Assembly (NCBI RefSeq): GCF_041435015.1 | Contig: NZ_CP107989.1 | Location: 7,688,001-7,752,000 of the forward strand | From: Streptomyces canus | GTDB lineage: Bacteria; Actinomycetota; Actinomycetes; Streptomycetales; Streptomycetaceae | Direction of reading: 5' to 3' | Length of the DNA: 64,000 nt | In this document: positions 1 through 8,267 of the stretch, in pieces | Numbering within the stretch: the stretch's first letter is position 1 | Layout: every line of letters begins with the position of its first letter | Translations under genes and position numbers: made by a program | Notes under the pieces: generated by a model | Seen by the model: the letters and a program-made list of their open reading frames with translations, nothing else | What the model was told of the DNA's origin: nothing | Databases searched by the model: none

Positions 1-180
1 GCCCTGCACGAGTCCGGGGTCCACGTCCCCGAGATCAGCATTCCGGTCTCGCTCGGCGTGATCTGCGCGGTCCTGATCGTCACCACGGTCACCAGTCTGA
101 TGGCCACCAGGAAGCAGGAGGCGGCCGAGGCGGCGCAGGCGGAGGGCGAAGGCGCTCCGAAGGACAGCATCGAGGCCTGA
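1..180 (+). CDS. TerC-like integral membrane protein, C-terminal end (partial)
   Basis: The first 59 codons are open from the window edge to a TGA. They encode the end of a membrane protein: HVPEISIPVSLGVI, then a hydrophobic helix (LGVICAVLIVTTVTSLM), then a short charged, Ala/Glu-rich cytoplasmic tail. The run of a helix right after 'HVPEIS' resembles the last transmembrane segment of TerC/Alx-family proteins, which are multi-pass proteins linked to tellurite resistance and metal export. Only the last helix is visible, so the assignment rests on a short stretch. The start and most of the gene lie upstream of the window. Confidence 0.55.
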   Translation, partial: ALHESGVHVPEISIPVSLGVICAVLIVTTVTSLMATRKQEAAEAAQAEGEGAPKDSIEA

Positions 181-309
181 CCACGGCGGACGGAGAAGAA
201 CCAGCACCGGGAGCGGAGCGCGGCGAATTGCCGGGTATCGCTCCCGGTGCTTGTTTGGTTCCAGAGCGCGTTCCCCGGCCCGGGGGCGCCGTGGCCGGCT
301 GGAGACACC

Positions 310-612
310 ATGAAGTTCGTGCAGATCATCGGCTTCGAGACCGAGCGTATGGAAGAGATGCAGCAGCTGCTGCAGGAGGCGGGGGAGCGCAACGCGGGCA
401 GGACGGGCGGCCCGACCCACCGCATGCTCCTGAAGGACCGGGACAAGCCCCATCACTATCTGGCGCTGATCGAGTTCGACTCGTACGACGAGGCCATGCG
501 CAACAGTGACGACCCCGAGACGAGCAAACTCGCGGAGCAGCTGGGCGCGCTGAGCATCGGCGAGCGCGTCTACACCAACTGCGACGTCCTGGAGTCGGGC
601 GAAATCAAGTAG
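310..612 (+). CDS. small conserved hypothetical protein, 100 aa
   Basis: The ATG at 310 is preceded by GGAGA (301-305), which decides the start over longer in-frame possibilities. The product is soluble, starting MKFVQIIGFETERMEEM, with alternating beta-like and helical stretches (HHYLALIEFDSYDEAM, RVYTNCDVLESGEI). The pattern, a central 'ALIEF.S..EAM..S' strand and helix, resembles the dimeric alpha/beta-barrel (antibiotic-monooxygenase-like) fold, but no catalytic residue can be named. It lies between the TerC-like gene and chaA on the same strand. Function unknown. Confidence 0.75.
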   Translation: MKFVQIIGFETERMEEMQQLLQEAGERNAGRTGGPTHRMLLKDRDKPHHYLALIEFDSYDEAMRNSDDPETSKLAEQLGALSIGERVYTNCDVLESGEIK

Positions 613-657
613 CGCCGGCACGGTGCGGAGCCGATCGGCCTCTGCGACGATCACGGC

Positions 658-1758
658 ATGATCGCTCGGCTCAGGTCGCTCGCCACGAGCTGGACGTCCG
701 CCGTGCCGGTGCTCGCCGTCGTCCTGCTGGTGTTCACATGGGGACGCGATCTGCCCGGCGCGGTCGTCGTGCTCGTGAGCCTGGTCCTCGCGGGGGCCGT
801 GCTGGCCGCCGTGCACCACGCCGAGGTGATCGCCCACCGGGTCGGTGAACCGTTCGGCTCCCTCGTCCTCGCCGTCGCCGTCACGATCATCGAGGTCGCC
901 CTGATCGTCACCCTGATGGTGGACGGCGGAGACAAGAGCTCGACCCTGGCCAGGGACACGGTCTTCGCAGCCGTGATGATCACCTGCAACGGCATCGTCG
1001 GCATCAGTCTCCTCGTGGCCGCACTGCGTCATGGCACCGCGGTCTTCAACGCCGAGGGCACCGGCGCCGCGCTCGCCACGGTCGCCACCCTGGCCACACT
1101 GAGCCTGGTCTTGCCGACGTTCACGACGAGCAAGCCGGGCCCGGAGTTCTCCGCCACGCAGCTGACCTTCGCCGCGCTGTCCTCGCTGATCCTGTACGGC
1201 CTGTTCGTGGCGACCCAGACCGTACGGCACCGCGACTACTTCCTCCCGATCACCCGTCAGGGCGAGGTGATCACCACCGAGGACCACGCCGACGCACCCA
1301 CCGCCCGTACCGCGCTGACCAGTCTCGGCCTGCTGGGCCTGGCCCTGATCGGGGTGGTCGGCCTGGCCAAGGGCGTGTCGCCCACCATCGAGTCCGGGGT
1401 CGCCAAGGCGGGTCTTCCCCAGGCCGTCGTCGGCGTGGTCATCGCCCTGCTGGTGCTGCTCCCCGAGACCATCGCCGCCCTGCGCTCGGCACGCCGCGAC
1501 CGGGTGCAGACCAGCCTCAACCTCGCCCTCGGCTCGGCCATGGCCAGCATCGGCCTGACCATCCCCGCGGTCGCTCTGGCCTCCGTCTGGCTCTCCGGCC
1601 CGCTCGTCCTCGGCCTGGGCTCCACCCACATGGTGCTGCTGGCCCTGACCGTGGTGGTGAGCTCGCTGACGGTGGTTCCCGGCCGGGCCACACCGCTCCA
1701 GGGCGGTGTCCATCTGGTGCTGTTCGCGGCCTATCTGGAACTGGCGGTCAATCCATAG
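658..1758 (+). CDS. chaA: ChaA-type calcium/proton antiporter
   Basis: 366 residues with about eleven hydrophobic segments. Two inverted halves each carry the acidic cation-exchanger helix: HRVGEPFGSLVLAVAVTIIE in the first half and VVIALLVLLPETIAALRSA in the second. These match the alpha repeats of the Ca2+:cation antiporter (CaCA) superfamily, ChaA branch, which exports Ca2+ (and Na+ or K+) in exchange for protons at the cytoplasmic membrane. The ATG at 658 lacks a strong ribosome-binding site. The last 11 bases overlap tail-to-tail with the MHS transporter on the other strand, so no terminator fits between them. Confidence 0.85.
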   Translation: MIARLRSLATSWTSAVPVLAVVLLVFTWGRDLPGAVVVLVSLVLAGAVLAAVHHAEVIAHRVGEPFGSLVLAVAVTIIEVALIVTLMVDGGDKSSTLARDTVFAAVMITCNGIVGISLLVAALRHGTAVFNAEGTGAALATVATLATLSLVLPTFTTSKPGPEFSATQLTFAALSSLILYGLFVATQTVRHRDYFLPITRQGEVITTEDHADAPTARTALTSLGLLGLALIGVVGLAKGVSPTIESGVAKAGLPQAVVGVVIALLVLLPETIAALRSARRDRVQTSLNLALGSAMASIGLTIPAVALASVWLSGPLVLGLGSTHMVLLALTVVVSSLTVVPGRATPLQGGVHLVLFAAYLELAVNP

Positions 1759-3052
1759 CGGGCTCCGCCGCCGCCTCGGGCACCGGCCGCGTCTCCGGCA
1801 GCAACGCGAAACACCCCAGGCTGAGCAGCGCGATCCCGGTCAGATACGCACCCACGCCCCAGGGCACCCGCCCGCCGTGCTCCACCAGCGCCGTCGCCAC
1901 GATCGGCGTGAGCGCGCCGCCTACGACCCCGCCGAGGTTGTAGCCGACCGCGGCACCGGTGCAGCGCACCCGCGGCTCGTACAGCTCCGGCAGATACGCG
2001 GCGATCACCGCGAACATCGTGATGAAGGCGATCATCGCGCCCAGGAAACCGAGGAGCATCAGCAACGGCTGCCCGGTCGCGAGCAGCGCCACCATCGGGA
2101 ACATCCACAGCGCTGCCGCCGCGCACCCGGCCAGACACAACGGCCGCCGTCCGTACCGGTCCCCGAGCAGCGCCGCCACCGGCGTGAGCGAGCCCTTCAC
2201 CAGCACCGCGGCCATGATGCAGGTCAGCATGACGGCACGGCTCACCCCGAGCCGCTCGGTCCCGTAGGCGAGGGACCACGTCGTCACGGCGTAGAAGATC
2301 GCGTACCCGATCGCGAGCGCCCCGGCCGTCAGCAGCACGAGCCGCCCATGGTCGCGCACCACCTCGGCGAGCGGTACGCGCGCGTGGTCGTCGATCTCCA
2401 GGAAACCGGGGCTCTCCGGGACCGAGGAGCGCAGCCACAGCCCCGCCGCCGCCAGCACCCCGGCCGTCCAGAACGGCACGCGCCAGCCCCACGCGGCGAA
2501 CTGCGCCTCGGACAGCGCGGTCGACAGCGCCAGCACCACGCCGTTGGCGAGCAGGAAGCCCAGCGCGGGCCCCACCTGCGGGAAGCTCGTCCACAGCCCG
2601 CGCCGCTCGGCGGGCGCGTGCTCCGCGGTCAGCAGTACGGCCCCGCCCCACTCCCCGCCGAGCCCGAGCCCCTGGAGAAAACGCAGCACCAGGAGCAGCA
2701 CCGGCGCGGCCACCCCGAGCGTGTCGTACGTCGGCACACAGCCGACCGCGACCGTGGCGGCGCCGGTCAGCAGCAGTGAGGCCACGAGCACCGGCCGCCG
2801 TCCGCGCCGGTCCCCGATGTGCCCGAACAGCACCGACCCGAGCGGCCGTGCGAGGAACCCCACGCCGAAGGTCCCGAAGGCGGCCAGCGAACCCGCCAGC
2901 GGGGAGAACGTCGGGAAGAAGAGCGGACCCAGGACCAGTGCCGCGGCCGTCCCGTAGACGAAGAAGTCGTAGAACTCGATGGCCGTCCCGGCGAGCGAGG
3001 CGGCCGCGAGCCGCGGCATGGAGGGCGCCCTTACGGTGCGTACGTCGTGCAT
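1748..3052 (-). CDS. MFS transporter, metabolite:H+ symporter (MHS/ShiA-like) family
   Basis: 434 residues, twelve predicted transmembrane helices. The N-terminus (ASLAGTAIEFYDFFVYGTAA) is the signature first helix of the MHS family, which includes ShiA, ProP and KgtP; it is followed by the MFS loop motif GHIGDRRGRRP between helices 2 and 3 and a second copy, GDRYGRRPL, in the C-terminal half. Such proteins import dicarboxylates, shikimate, proline or betaine with protons; the substrate cannot be read from sequence. The start is not certain: ATG 3052 has no clear Shine-Dalgarno sequence, and ATG 3019 is an alternative. It follows the LD-carboxypeptidase gene by 62 bp on the same strand. Confidence 0.85.
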   Translation of the reverse strand: MHDVRTVRAPSMPRLAAASLAGTAIEFYDFFVYGTAAALVLGPLFFPTFSPLAGSLAAFGTFGVGFLARPLGSVLFGHIGDRRGRRPVLVASLLLTGAATVAVGCVPTYDTLGVAAPVLLLVLRFLQGLGLGGEWGGAVLLTAEHAPAERRGLWTSFPQVGPALGFLLANGVVLALSTALSEAQFAAWGWRVPFWTAGVLAAAGLWLRSSVPESPGFLEIDDHARVPLAEVVRDHGRLVLLTAGALAIGYAIFYAVTTWSLAYGTERLGVSRAVMLTCIMAAVLVKGSLTPVAALLGDRYGRRPLCLAGCAAAALWMFPMVALLATGQPLLMLLGFLGAMIAFITMFAVIAAYLPELYEPRVRCTGAAVGYNLGGVVGGALTPIVATALVEHGGRVPWGVGAYLTGIALLSLGCFALLPETRPVPEAAAEPAMD

Positions 3053-3114
3053 GCCGCGTCAACTACCCACAGTGATCGGGAGTTACGGGGGCGCGTGAGC
3101 GCGCTCGGGCGTGA

Positions 3115-4161
3115 TCAGTAGGTGACGGTGATGCGCCGGGCGGGACCGTCGACTCGGACGAGACCGCCGTAGGGGAGGACGAGTTGTGGATCGGTGTGTC
3201 CGAAGTCCACATCGAAGACGATGGTGGTGTGCGGGGCATATACGCGCATGGCCCGCAGTACGGCCTCGCGCTGGTCGGCGGCGTAACGATCCGCCTCCTC
3301 GGGGCTGGTGGGGCGGTCGAGGGCCCACGTCTTGGGGCGGCCCCAGAGCAGTGCGGAGAAACGCTGGAGGAGTCCGCGCTCACCCATGTTGCGCAGGGTG
3401 CGGAAGACCTCGACGTCGCTCGGCATCTCCTCCGAGGTCTCCAGGAGCAGCACTCCGCCGTCGTACTGACCCAGGTCACGCGCGATCTCGCGGTCGGCCA
3501 TGAGCAGCCAGCCCACGATCTCCAGACAGCCGCCCCAAGCCCGGCCCTCCACCGTCCGGTCGGCGTTCACCCAGGTCCAGCCGGTGCCGGGACGGGTCTC
3601 CGGTGCGGAGTCGAAGGTGGTGGGGTCCGCCCAGTCACGGTCGACGTCCCGCCAGCGGGCGGCGGGAGTCAGCTCGTACTCGCCCGAGGTGAACAGGGCC
3701 GCCCGCAGGGAGTCGGCGGTCAGCGCGCTCATGGCCACCGGCCGTCCGAGCGCGGTCATCACCGTCGCGCCGTGGTAGCCGACGATGCCGGTGCTGTACA
3801 GGAACGCGAGCAGGTTGGTGTTGTCGCTCATCCCGAAGAACGGCTTCGGATTCGCCCGGATCAACTTCCGGTCCAGGAACGGCAGCACGGTGATCTGGTC
3901 GTCGCCGCCGATGGACGCGATGATCGCCTTGACGCTCGGGTCGGCGAACGCGGCATGGATGTCGGCGGCGCGCTCCTGGGGCGTCGAACCCATCCTGCGG
4001 GTCGACGGATACTCGACCGGTTCCAGCCCGAACTCCTTGCGCAACCGCTCGAGCCCCAGCTCGTAGGGGCGCGGGAAGAGCCCCGGCAGGCCTGCGCCCG
4101 GGGAGATGACGGCTATACGGTCGCCGGGTACGGGCTTGGGCGGGTACGAGATCGTCGTCAT
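3115..4161 (-). CDS. LD-carboxypeptidase (peptidase S66 family)
   Basis: 348 residues. The N-terminal [16 protein letters not shown] and the nucleophile region [14 protein letters not shown] (catalytic Ser in GxSD) are typical of S66 serine peptidases; the later [10 protein letters not shown] and the His in [12 protein letters not shown] complete the family pattern. S66 enzymes include the LD-carboxypeptidases that trim muropeptides and the MccF-type enzymes that cleave acyl-adenylate toxins. This protein has no signal peptide and could belong to either branch. ATG 4161 is chosen because a -10-like TACCCT lies seven bases upstream, the arrangement of a leaderless message. A longer reading would run into the divergent aroQ. 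Confidence 0.82.
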   Translation of the reverse strand: MTTISYPPKPVPGDRIAVISPGAGLPGLFPRPYELGLERLRKEFGLEPVEYPSTRRMGSTPQERAADIHAAFADPSVKAIIASIGGDDQITVLPFLDRKLIRANPKPFFGMSDNTNLLAFLYSTGIVGYHGATVMTALGRPVAMSALTADSLRAALFTSGEYELTPAARWRDVDRDWADPTTFDSAPETRPGTGWTWVNADRTVEGRAWGGCLEIVGWLLMADREIARDLGQYDGGVLLLETSEEMPSDVEVFRTLRNMGERGLLQRFSALLWGRPKTWALDRPTSPEEADRYAADQREAVLRAMRVYAPHTTIVFDVDFGHTDPQLVLPYGGLVRVDGPARRITVTY

Positions 4162-4167
4162 GCCGGG

Positions 4168-4173
4168 AGGGTA
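4168..4173 (-). promoter_or_regulatory. candidate -10 element (TACCCT) of a leaderless promoter
   Basis: On the minus strand TACCCT sits six bases before the LD-carboxypeptidase ATG, so transcription would begin at or next to the start codon. There is no Shine-Dalgarno sequence. The same hexamer and spacing precede the GNAT gene at 8787. Confidence 0.45.
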
Positions 4174-4246
4174 CGGGCGGCACCGCGCGCGGCGCACCGT
4201 GATAAACCGGGGTCCGAGCAGCCCGCCCGCACCGACCGGAGGAACC

Positions 4247-4720
4247 GTGCCCCGCACCCTGGCCAACGCCCCGATCATGGTCCTCAACGGCCCCAACCTG
4301 AACCTGCTGGGTCAGCGTCAGCCGGAGATCTACGGCAAGGACACCCTCGCCGACGTCGAGGCCCTGTGCGCCAAGGCGGCGGCCGCGCACGGCGGCACGG
4401 TGGACTTCCGGCAGTCGAACCACGAGGGCGAGCTGGTCGACTGGATCCACGAGGCGAGGCTCCAGCACTGCGGGATCGTCATCAACCCCGGCGCCTACTC
4501 GCACACGTCAGTCGCGATCCTGGACGCGCTCAACACCTGTGACGGGCTCCCGGTGCTGGAGGTGCACATCTCCAACATCCACCAGCGCGAGGCCTTCCGG
4601 CACCACTCCTACGTCTCGCTGCGCGCGGACGGAGTCATCGCCGGCTGCGGAGTGCAGGGATACGTCTTCGGCGTCGAGCGCGTCGCGGCGCTGGCGGGGC
4701 CGGCCCAGGCCGACGTGTAA
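4247..4720 (+). CDS. aroQ: type II 3-dehydroquinate dehydratase
   Basis: 157 residues, the normal size for the small dodecameric type II enzyme that converts 3-dehydroquinate to 3-dehydroshikimate in the shikimate pathway. The active-site signatures are all present: [20 protein letters not shown] (with the lid Arg and catalytic Tyr), [33 protein letters not shown] and [19 protein letters not shown]. The GTG start at 4247 follows a near-perfect GGAGGA at 4238-4243. It is divergent from the LD-carboxypeptidase and convergent with the ABC transporter operon, separated by a hairpin. Confidence 0.96.
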   Translation: MPRTLANAPIMVLNGPNLNLLGQRQPEIYGKDTLADVEALCAKAAAAHGGTVDFRQSNHEGELVDWIHEARLQHCGIVINPGAYSHTSVAILDALNTCDGLPVLEVHISNIHQREAFRHHSYVSLRADGVIAGCGVQGYVFGVERVAALAGPAQADV

Positions 4721-4750
4721 GGACCGATGTCCTGGGCGCACGGTCCTTAC
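4717..4750. terminator. bidirectional terminator between aroQ and the ABC importer
   Basis: A perfect 10-bp inverted repeat, GTAAGGACCG and CGGTCCTTAC, with a 14-base loop. It overlaps the aroQ stop codon and lies in the 46-bp gap between two convergent genes, so it can serve both strands. Confidence 0.7.
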
Positions 4751-4766
4751 CGCCGCTTCGTCACCG

Positions 4767-5519
4767 CTACAGTCGCCCCGCCTCCACGATCCGCTTCAGA
4801 AAGCGCTGCGTGCGCTCCTGCTGCGGGTCGCCGAAGATCTGCCCGGCGGTCCCGCGCTCGAGCACCACACCCGCGTCCAGAAAACACACCTGGTCGGCGA
4901 CCTCGCGCGCGAAGCCCATCTCGTGCGTGGCCAGCACCATGGTCATGCCGTCGCCCTTCAGGTCGCGCACGACGTTCAGGACCTCGCCCACCAGCTCCGG
5001 GTCGAGGGCCGCGGTGATCTCGTCGAGCAGCAGCAGACGGGGGCGTACGGCGAGGGCCCGCACGATCGCCACCCGCTGCTGCTGACCGCCGCTGAGCCGG
5101 TCGGGGTACTCGCCGGCCTTGTCCGCCAGGCCGAGCCGCTCCAGGAGCTCACGGGCGTGCTCCTCGGCCTCCGCGCGGGCCGCTCCGTGCACCCGGCGCG
5201 GGGCCAGCGTGATGTTCTCCAGCACCGTCATGTGCGGGAAGAGGTTGTACGCCTGGAAGACCACGCCGATACGGCGCCGTACCGCGTCCTGGTCGGCGCG
5301 CGGATCGGTGATCTCCTCGCCGTCCAGCCAGATGGCGCCGTCGTCGATCTCCTCGAGGAGGTTGGCGCAGCGCAGCAGGGTCGACTTGCCGGAGCCGGAG
5401 GCACCGATCAGCGCGGTCACCGTGTGCGGGGCGACCTCCAGGTCGACGCCCCGCAGTACGACCGAGCCGCCGAAGGTCTTGCGGACGGACTCCATCCGCA
5501 GCACCGGTGCGTCGCTCAT
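4767..5519 (-). CDS. polar amino-acid ABC transporter, ATP-binding protein
   Basis: 250 residues. Walker A is GASGSGKST (about residue 38), the Q-loop FQAYNLFPHMTVLEN, the signature LSGGQQQRVAIVRAL, Walker B LLLLDEITAALDP, and the H-loop TH in VLATHEMGF. The size and the 'AYNLFPHMTVLENITLAP' stretch place it with GlnQ/HisP-type polar amino-acid importers. It is the last gene of a three-gene operon, and its ATG overlaps the end of the permease gene by 4 bases, indicating translational coupling. Confidence 0.92.
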   Translation of the reverse strand: MSDAPVLRMESVRKTFGGSVVLRGVDLEVAPHTVTALIGASGSGKSTLLRCANLLEEIDDGAIWLDGEEITDPRADQDAVRRRIGVVFQAYNLFPHMTVLENITLAPRRVHGAARAEAEEHARELLERLGLADKAGEYPDRLSGGQQQRVAIVRALAVRPRLLLLDEITAALDPELVGEVLNVVRDLKGDGMTMVLATHEMGFAREVADQVCFLDAGVVLERGTAGQIFGDPQQERTQRFLKRIVEAGRL

Positions 5520-6412
5520 GTGGTCCCTCCCTGGGCCCGCCTGCGGTCCATCCGTGCCGTCACCCAGTCCGTGAAGCGGGTCATCGGGATGGTCAGCGCC
5601 ACGAACACCAGGCCCGCGACGATGTACGGCGTGTAGTTGAGGCTGCGGCCGACGATGATGTCCGCGGCCCGTACGGCGTCGATCGCGCCGCCGATCGACA
5701 CGAGACCGGTGTCCTTCTGGAGCGACACCAGGTCGTTCAGCAGGGGCGGCACCTGGCGGCGCACGGCCTGCGGGAGCACCACATGACGCAGCGCCTGCCG
5801 GTTGGACAGACCGAGCGAGCGGGCGGCGGCGCGCTGCGAGGGGTGCACGGACTCGATGCCGGCGCGGAACACCTCGGCCACGTACGCCGAGTACGTCAGC
5901 GTGAGGGCCGTACCGCCCAGCAGCACCGGATCGACCGTCACGCCCTGGAGCCGCAGTGCCGGAACGCCCAGGACGACGATCATGAGGTTGATGATGAGCG
6001 GAAGTCCGCGGAAGAAGTCCGTGTAGGCGGCGGCCAGGAAGCGCAGTGGGAAGAACACCGGGCCGCGCAGCGTGCGGGCGATGGCGATCAGCATGCCGAG
6101 CACCAGCACGGCGACACCGCAGATCAGCAGCAGACGGACGTTCAGCCACAGCCCTTCGAGGACCTTCGGGAACGCCTCACGCGCGTACTGCCCGTTGAAG
6201 AACGTCTCCTTGGTGCGCGGCCAGCCGGGCGCGCTGACGACGACCAGATAGAGCACGACGGCGGTGACCAGGGTCGAGACCGCGGCGATCGCCGTCGCGC
6301 GGCGGGCGCGGGCCCGCTTGAGACGCTCCCGCTCGATCCGCCGCTGCGACGGTGTGTACGAGTCGTCCGCGTCCGGTGTCGCGGCGCCGGACTCGTCCTT
6401 CGTGAGCGTCAC
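5516..6412 (-). CDS. polar amino-acid ABC transporter, permease protein
   Basis: 298 residues from a GTG whose bases overlap the TGA of the preceding binding-protein gene (GTGA). After a charged cytoplasmic N-terminus there is one long membrane helix (TAIAAVSTLVTAVVLYLVVV), then the HEQ/PAAT permease core with about five helices. The coupling motif EVFRAGIESVHPSQRAAARS (EAA loop, contacting the ATPase) and LPQAVRRQVPPLLNDLVSLQ are characteristic. It forms the membrane channel for the solute delivered by the adjacent lipoprotein; glutamate or glutamine would be typical, but the substrate is not proven. Confidence 0.9.
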   Translation of the reverse strand: MTLTKDESGAATPDADDSYTPSQRRIERERLKRARARRATAIAAVSTLVTAVVLYLVVVSAPGWPRTKETFFNGQYAREAFPKVLEGLWLNVRLLLICGVAVLVLGMLIAIARTLRGPVFFPLRFLAAAYTDFFRGLPLIINLMIVVLGVPALRLQGVTVDPVLLGGTALTLTYSAYVAEVFRAGIESVHPSQRAAARSLGLSNRQALRHVVLPQAVRRQVPPLLNDLVSLQKDTGLVSIGGAIDAVRAADIIVGRSLNYTPYIVAGLVFVALTIPMTRFTDWVTARMDRRRAQGGTT

Positions 6413-7293
6413 TTGAGCACCGGGGCGTCGACGGCGTCCGACAGCCACTCCTGCTCCAGCTTGGCGAGCGTGCCGTCCTTGCGCAGGGCGTCCACGGCGG
6501 CCGTCACGCAGGAGGTGAGCGCGCTGCCCCTGTCGAGGACGAGTCCGAACTGTTCCGGTGTGCCGGCCTGGTTCTCGAACTGCCCGACGATCGTGCCGTC
6601 CGTCACCTCGGCCGCCGTGATGTAGAAGGCGGTCGGCAGGTCGACGACGATGGCGTCCACCTGGCCGTTCTGGAGCGCGGACTTGGCCTGGTCGTTCTTG
6701 GCGTACGCGGCGGCCTCCCGCGTCGGCTTCACCACGTCCTCGATGTAGTTGAGGCTGGTCGTGCCGACCTGGGCGCCCAGCTTGAGGCCCTTCAGGTCCG
6801 CGATGCTCTTCGCCTTGGCGGCCTTGGTGCCCTTGAGCGCGATGACGGCCTGACGCACGTCGTAGTAGCCGGACGAGAAGTCCACGGCCTTCTTGCGCTC
6901 GGCGCTGATCGACACCTGGTTGATGTCGAAGTCGAAGGTCTTCTCACCCGGCGCGAAGGCCTTGTTGAAGGGGACGCTCTGCCAGACGACGGCGCTCTTG
7001 CCATAGCCGAGCTGCTTCGCCACGGCGTAGGTGACGGCCGACTCGAAGCCCTTGCCGCTCGCGGGCTTGTCGTCCTTGAACCACGGCTCGTACGCGGGCT
7101 CGTCGGTCGCGACGGTCAGTTTTCCGGAGCTCTTGGTGGCCAACTTGCCCTTGGCACAGGTGGTTCCGGTCGACCCCGAGGCCTTGGCGTTCGCGTCGTC
7201 CTCCGGCTGAGGAGCACAGCCGACGGCGGTGGCGAGCAGGGCTATGGATGCCGCGGCGGCGGCGCGGCGCAGTGCGCGGGGGGCAAGGTGCAT
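6409..7293 (-). CDS. polar amino-acid ABC transporter, substrate-binding lipoprotein
   Basis: 294 residues. The N-terminal signal (MHLAPRALRRAAAAASIALL) ends in the lipobox TAVGC, so the mature protein is lipid-anchored on the outer face of the membrane. The rest is a family 3 solute-binding protein: LTVATDEPAYEPWF at the start of lobe 1, FDFDINQVSISAERKKAVDF, LKGLKLGAQVGTTSLNYIED at the hinge, and DAIVVDLPTAFY. ATG 7293 is chosen because it places the lipobox about 26 residues in; an upstream ATG at 7353 would add 20 non-signal-like residues. First gene of the importer operon. Confidence 0.92.
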   Translation of the reverse strand: MHLAPRALRRAAAAASIALLATAVGCAPQPEDDANAKASGSTGTTCAKGKLATKSSGKLTVATDEPAYEPWFKDDKPASGKGFESAVTYAVAKQLGYGKSAVVWQSVPFNKAFAPGEKTFDFDINQVSISAERKKAVDFSSGYYDVRQAVIALKGTKAAKAKSIADLKGLKLGAQVGTTSLNYIEDVVKPTREAAAYAKNDQAKSALQNGQVDAIVVDLPTAFYITAAEVTDGTIVGQFENQAGTPEQFGLVLDRGSALTSCVTAAVDALRKDGTLAKLEQEWLSDAVDAPVLK

Positions 7294-7594
7294 GGCGGGA
7301 GAGTGACAGTCCACTGTCCCGTTTGTCGAGGTCACAACGGCAATCGTCCGCATATTGGGAACGTATGTTGCATTCGTGTGAACGCTTTTCGGACAGGACG
7401 CCGGGGCCGCCGGTCGAGGGCGGGGATAGAAAGACCGGCGGCCCGTACCGCGCAGGAGCCGTCATCCTGTGCGGGGCTGCTTCCAGTTGACTGCGCAACC
7501 ATGTGCGCCGGGAGCGCGTGCGTGACACCGGCGTGTGTGAAGAGTTCACACGGGGCGCGTGCGAAGGGTATGCGCAGGGCGCGTACCCCGGGGT
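7294..7594. other. intergenic region, promoter side of the amino-acid importer
   Basis: About 300 bases without a supported gene. It is noticeably less GC-rich in 7330-7400 (CATATTGGGAACG, GTTGCATTC), as expected for a promoter of the importer operon. A 7-bp inverted repeat GTGTGAA-GAG-TTCACAC at 7535-7551 could be an operator or the weak end of a terminator for the MBL 3' end. I cannot assign -10 and -35 elements with confidence. Confidence 0.4.
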
Positions 7595-7782
7595 TCACCA
7601 CCCCCGCGCGCGCCACTCCGGCAGGTGCGGCCGCTCCGCGCCCAGCGATGTGTCGTTCCCGTGTCCCGGGTACACCCAGGTCTCGTCCGGCAGCGCGTCG
7701 AAGATCTTCGTCTCGACGTCGTGGAGCAGGCTGGCGAACGCCTCGGGATCCTTGCGGGTGCTGCCCACGCCTCCCGGGAACA
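7595..7782 (-). pseudogene. detached 3' end of an MBL-fold hydrolase gene
   Basis: Reads on the minus strand as FPGGVGSTRKDPEAF...DALPDETWVYPGHGND...ERPHLPEWRARGW then stop, about 62 codons. It is clearly homologous to the end of the complete MBL gene at 14346-14999, but the DNA is diverged by roughly a quarter. Upstream of the FPGG motif the homology ceases at 7782, inside a 10-base stretch (CCCGGGAACA) shared with the complete copy. Exchanging ends at this stretch would give a 219-codon in-frame gene. I infer that this is the original chromosomal 3' end of the MBL gene, cut off by the island. The alternative is a decayed duplicate. Confidence 0.75.
7773..7782. repeat. left copy of the 10-bp island-edge core (candidate attachment site)
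   Basis: CCCGGGAACA, identical to 14521-14530 and in the same orientation and codon phase of the two MBL 3' ends. Sequence to the left resembles MBL coding DNA and sequence to the right does not. This is what a recombination crossover point at an attL-like junction would look like. Confidence 0.45.
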
Positions 7783-7823
7783 CCAAAGCTGACCGGGTAA
7801 CACAGCAAATGTGACCGCCAACC

Positions 7824-7915
7824 TTGCCCCCGCCCGCACAGTGGCTGTTTCTGTACGCCCGTATCAACGAGGACCCCTGCGACCTGAAGCGCGGTGTCGA
7901 CCGACAGATGGACGC
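7824..7915 (+). pseudogene. possible N-terminal fragment of a serine recombinase
   Basis: From a TTG at 7824 the frame reads a short leader then LFLYARINEDPCDLKRGVDRQ before homology is lost at about 7915. This resembles the Y-x-R-[VI]-S ... RGVxRQ opening of large serine recombinases, in which the Ser is the nucleophile. Here the nucleophile position reads Asn, so even the fragment looks inactive. Codon third positions are mostly G or C. Its position, directly beside the 7773-7782 core, is where an integrase gene sits in an integrated element. The match is only about 22 residues long, so treat it as tentative. Confidence 0.4.
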
Positions 7916-7935
7916 CCCCCCGAGCCAACGCCCTC

Positions 7936-8262
7936 TCAGATCAGCGAGAGCTGCGTCGGTTCGGTCACGGGCGCCTCGCGCGGGTCGGCCGGCTCGGGAA
8001 TCCGCCGGGGCATCCCCGCGCGCGGGACCGATGCCGTACTCCTGCGCCACGTCGTGGACCTGACGGGTGATGATCCGGCGCTGGTACCACTTCGGGGCGT
8101 ACGAGCCCTCCGCGTACAGCCGCTCGTGACGGCGCACCAGATGTGGGTGCTGCCCGAGCCAGGCCATGAACCACTCGCGGGCACCCGCCCGATCGACGTC
8201 GGCCCAAAGCTGGGGGAACCCGATCGCCTCCGCGCAGGCCGGGACCATCCGCTCCGACGCGA
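7936..8262 (-). pseudogene. C-terminal remnant of an Rv2578c-family radical-SAM gene, frameshifted
   Basis: The minus strand carries GAREWFMAWLGQHPHL, RHERLYAEGSYAPKWYQRR and QVHDVAQEYGIGPAR, the C-terminal portion seen in actinobacterial Rv2578c-like radical-SAM proteins, where the Fe-S cysteines would lie further N-terminal. A frameshift near 8025, in a GC-repeat, moves the ending into another frame that reads GMPRRIPEPADPREAPV...TQLSLI and then stop at 7936. The upstream boundary near 8262 abuts unrelated coding DNA on the opposite strand. The catalytic core is absent, so this is a dead remnant. Confidence 0.55.
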
Positions 8263-8267
8263 GCCTG

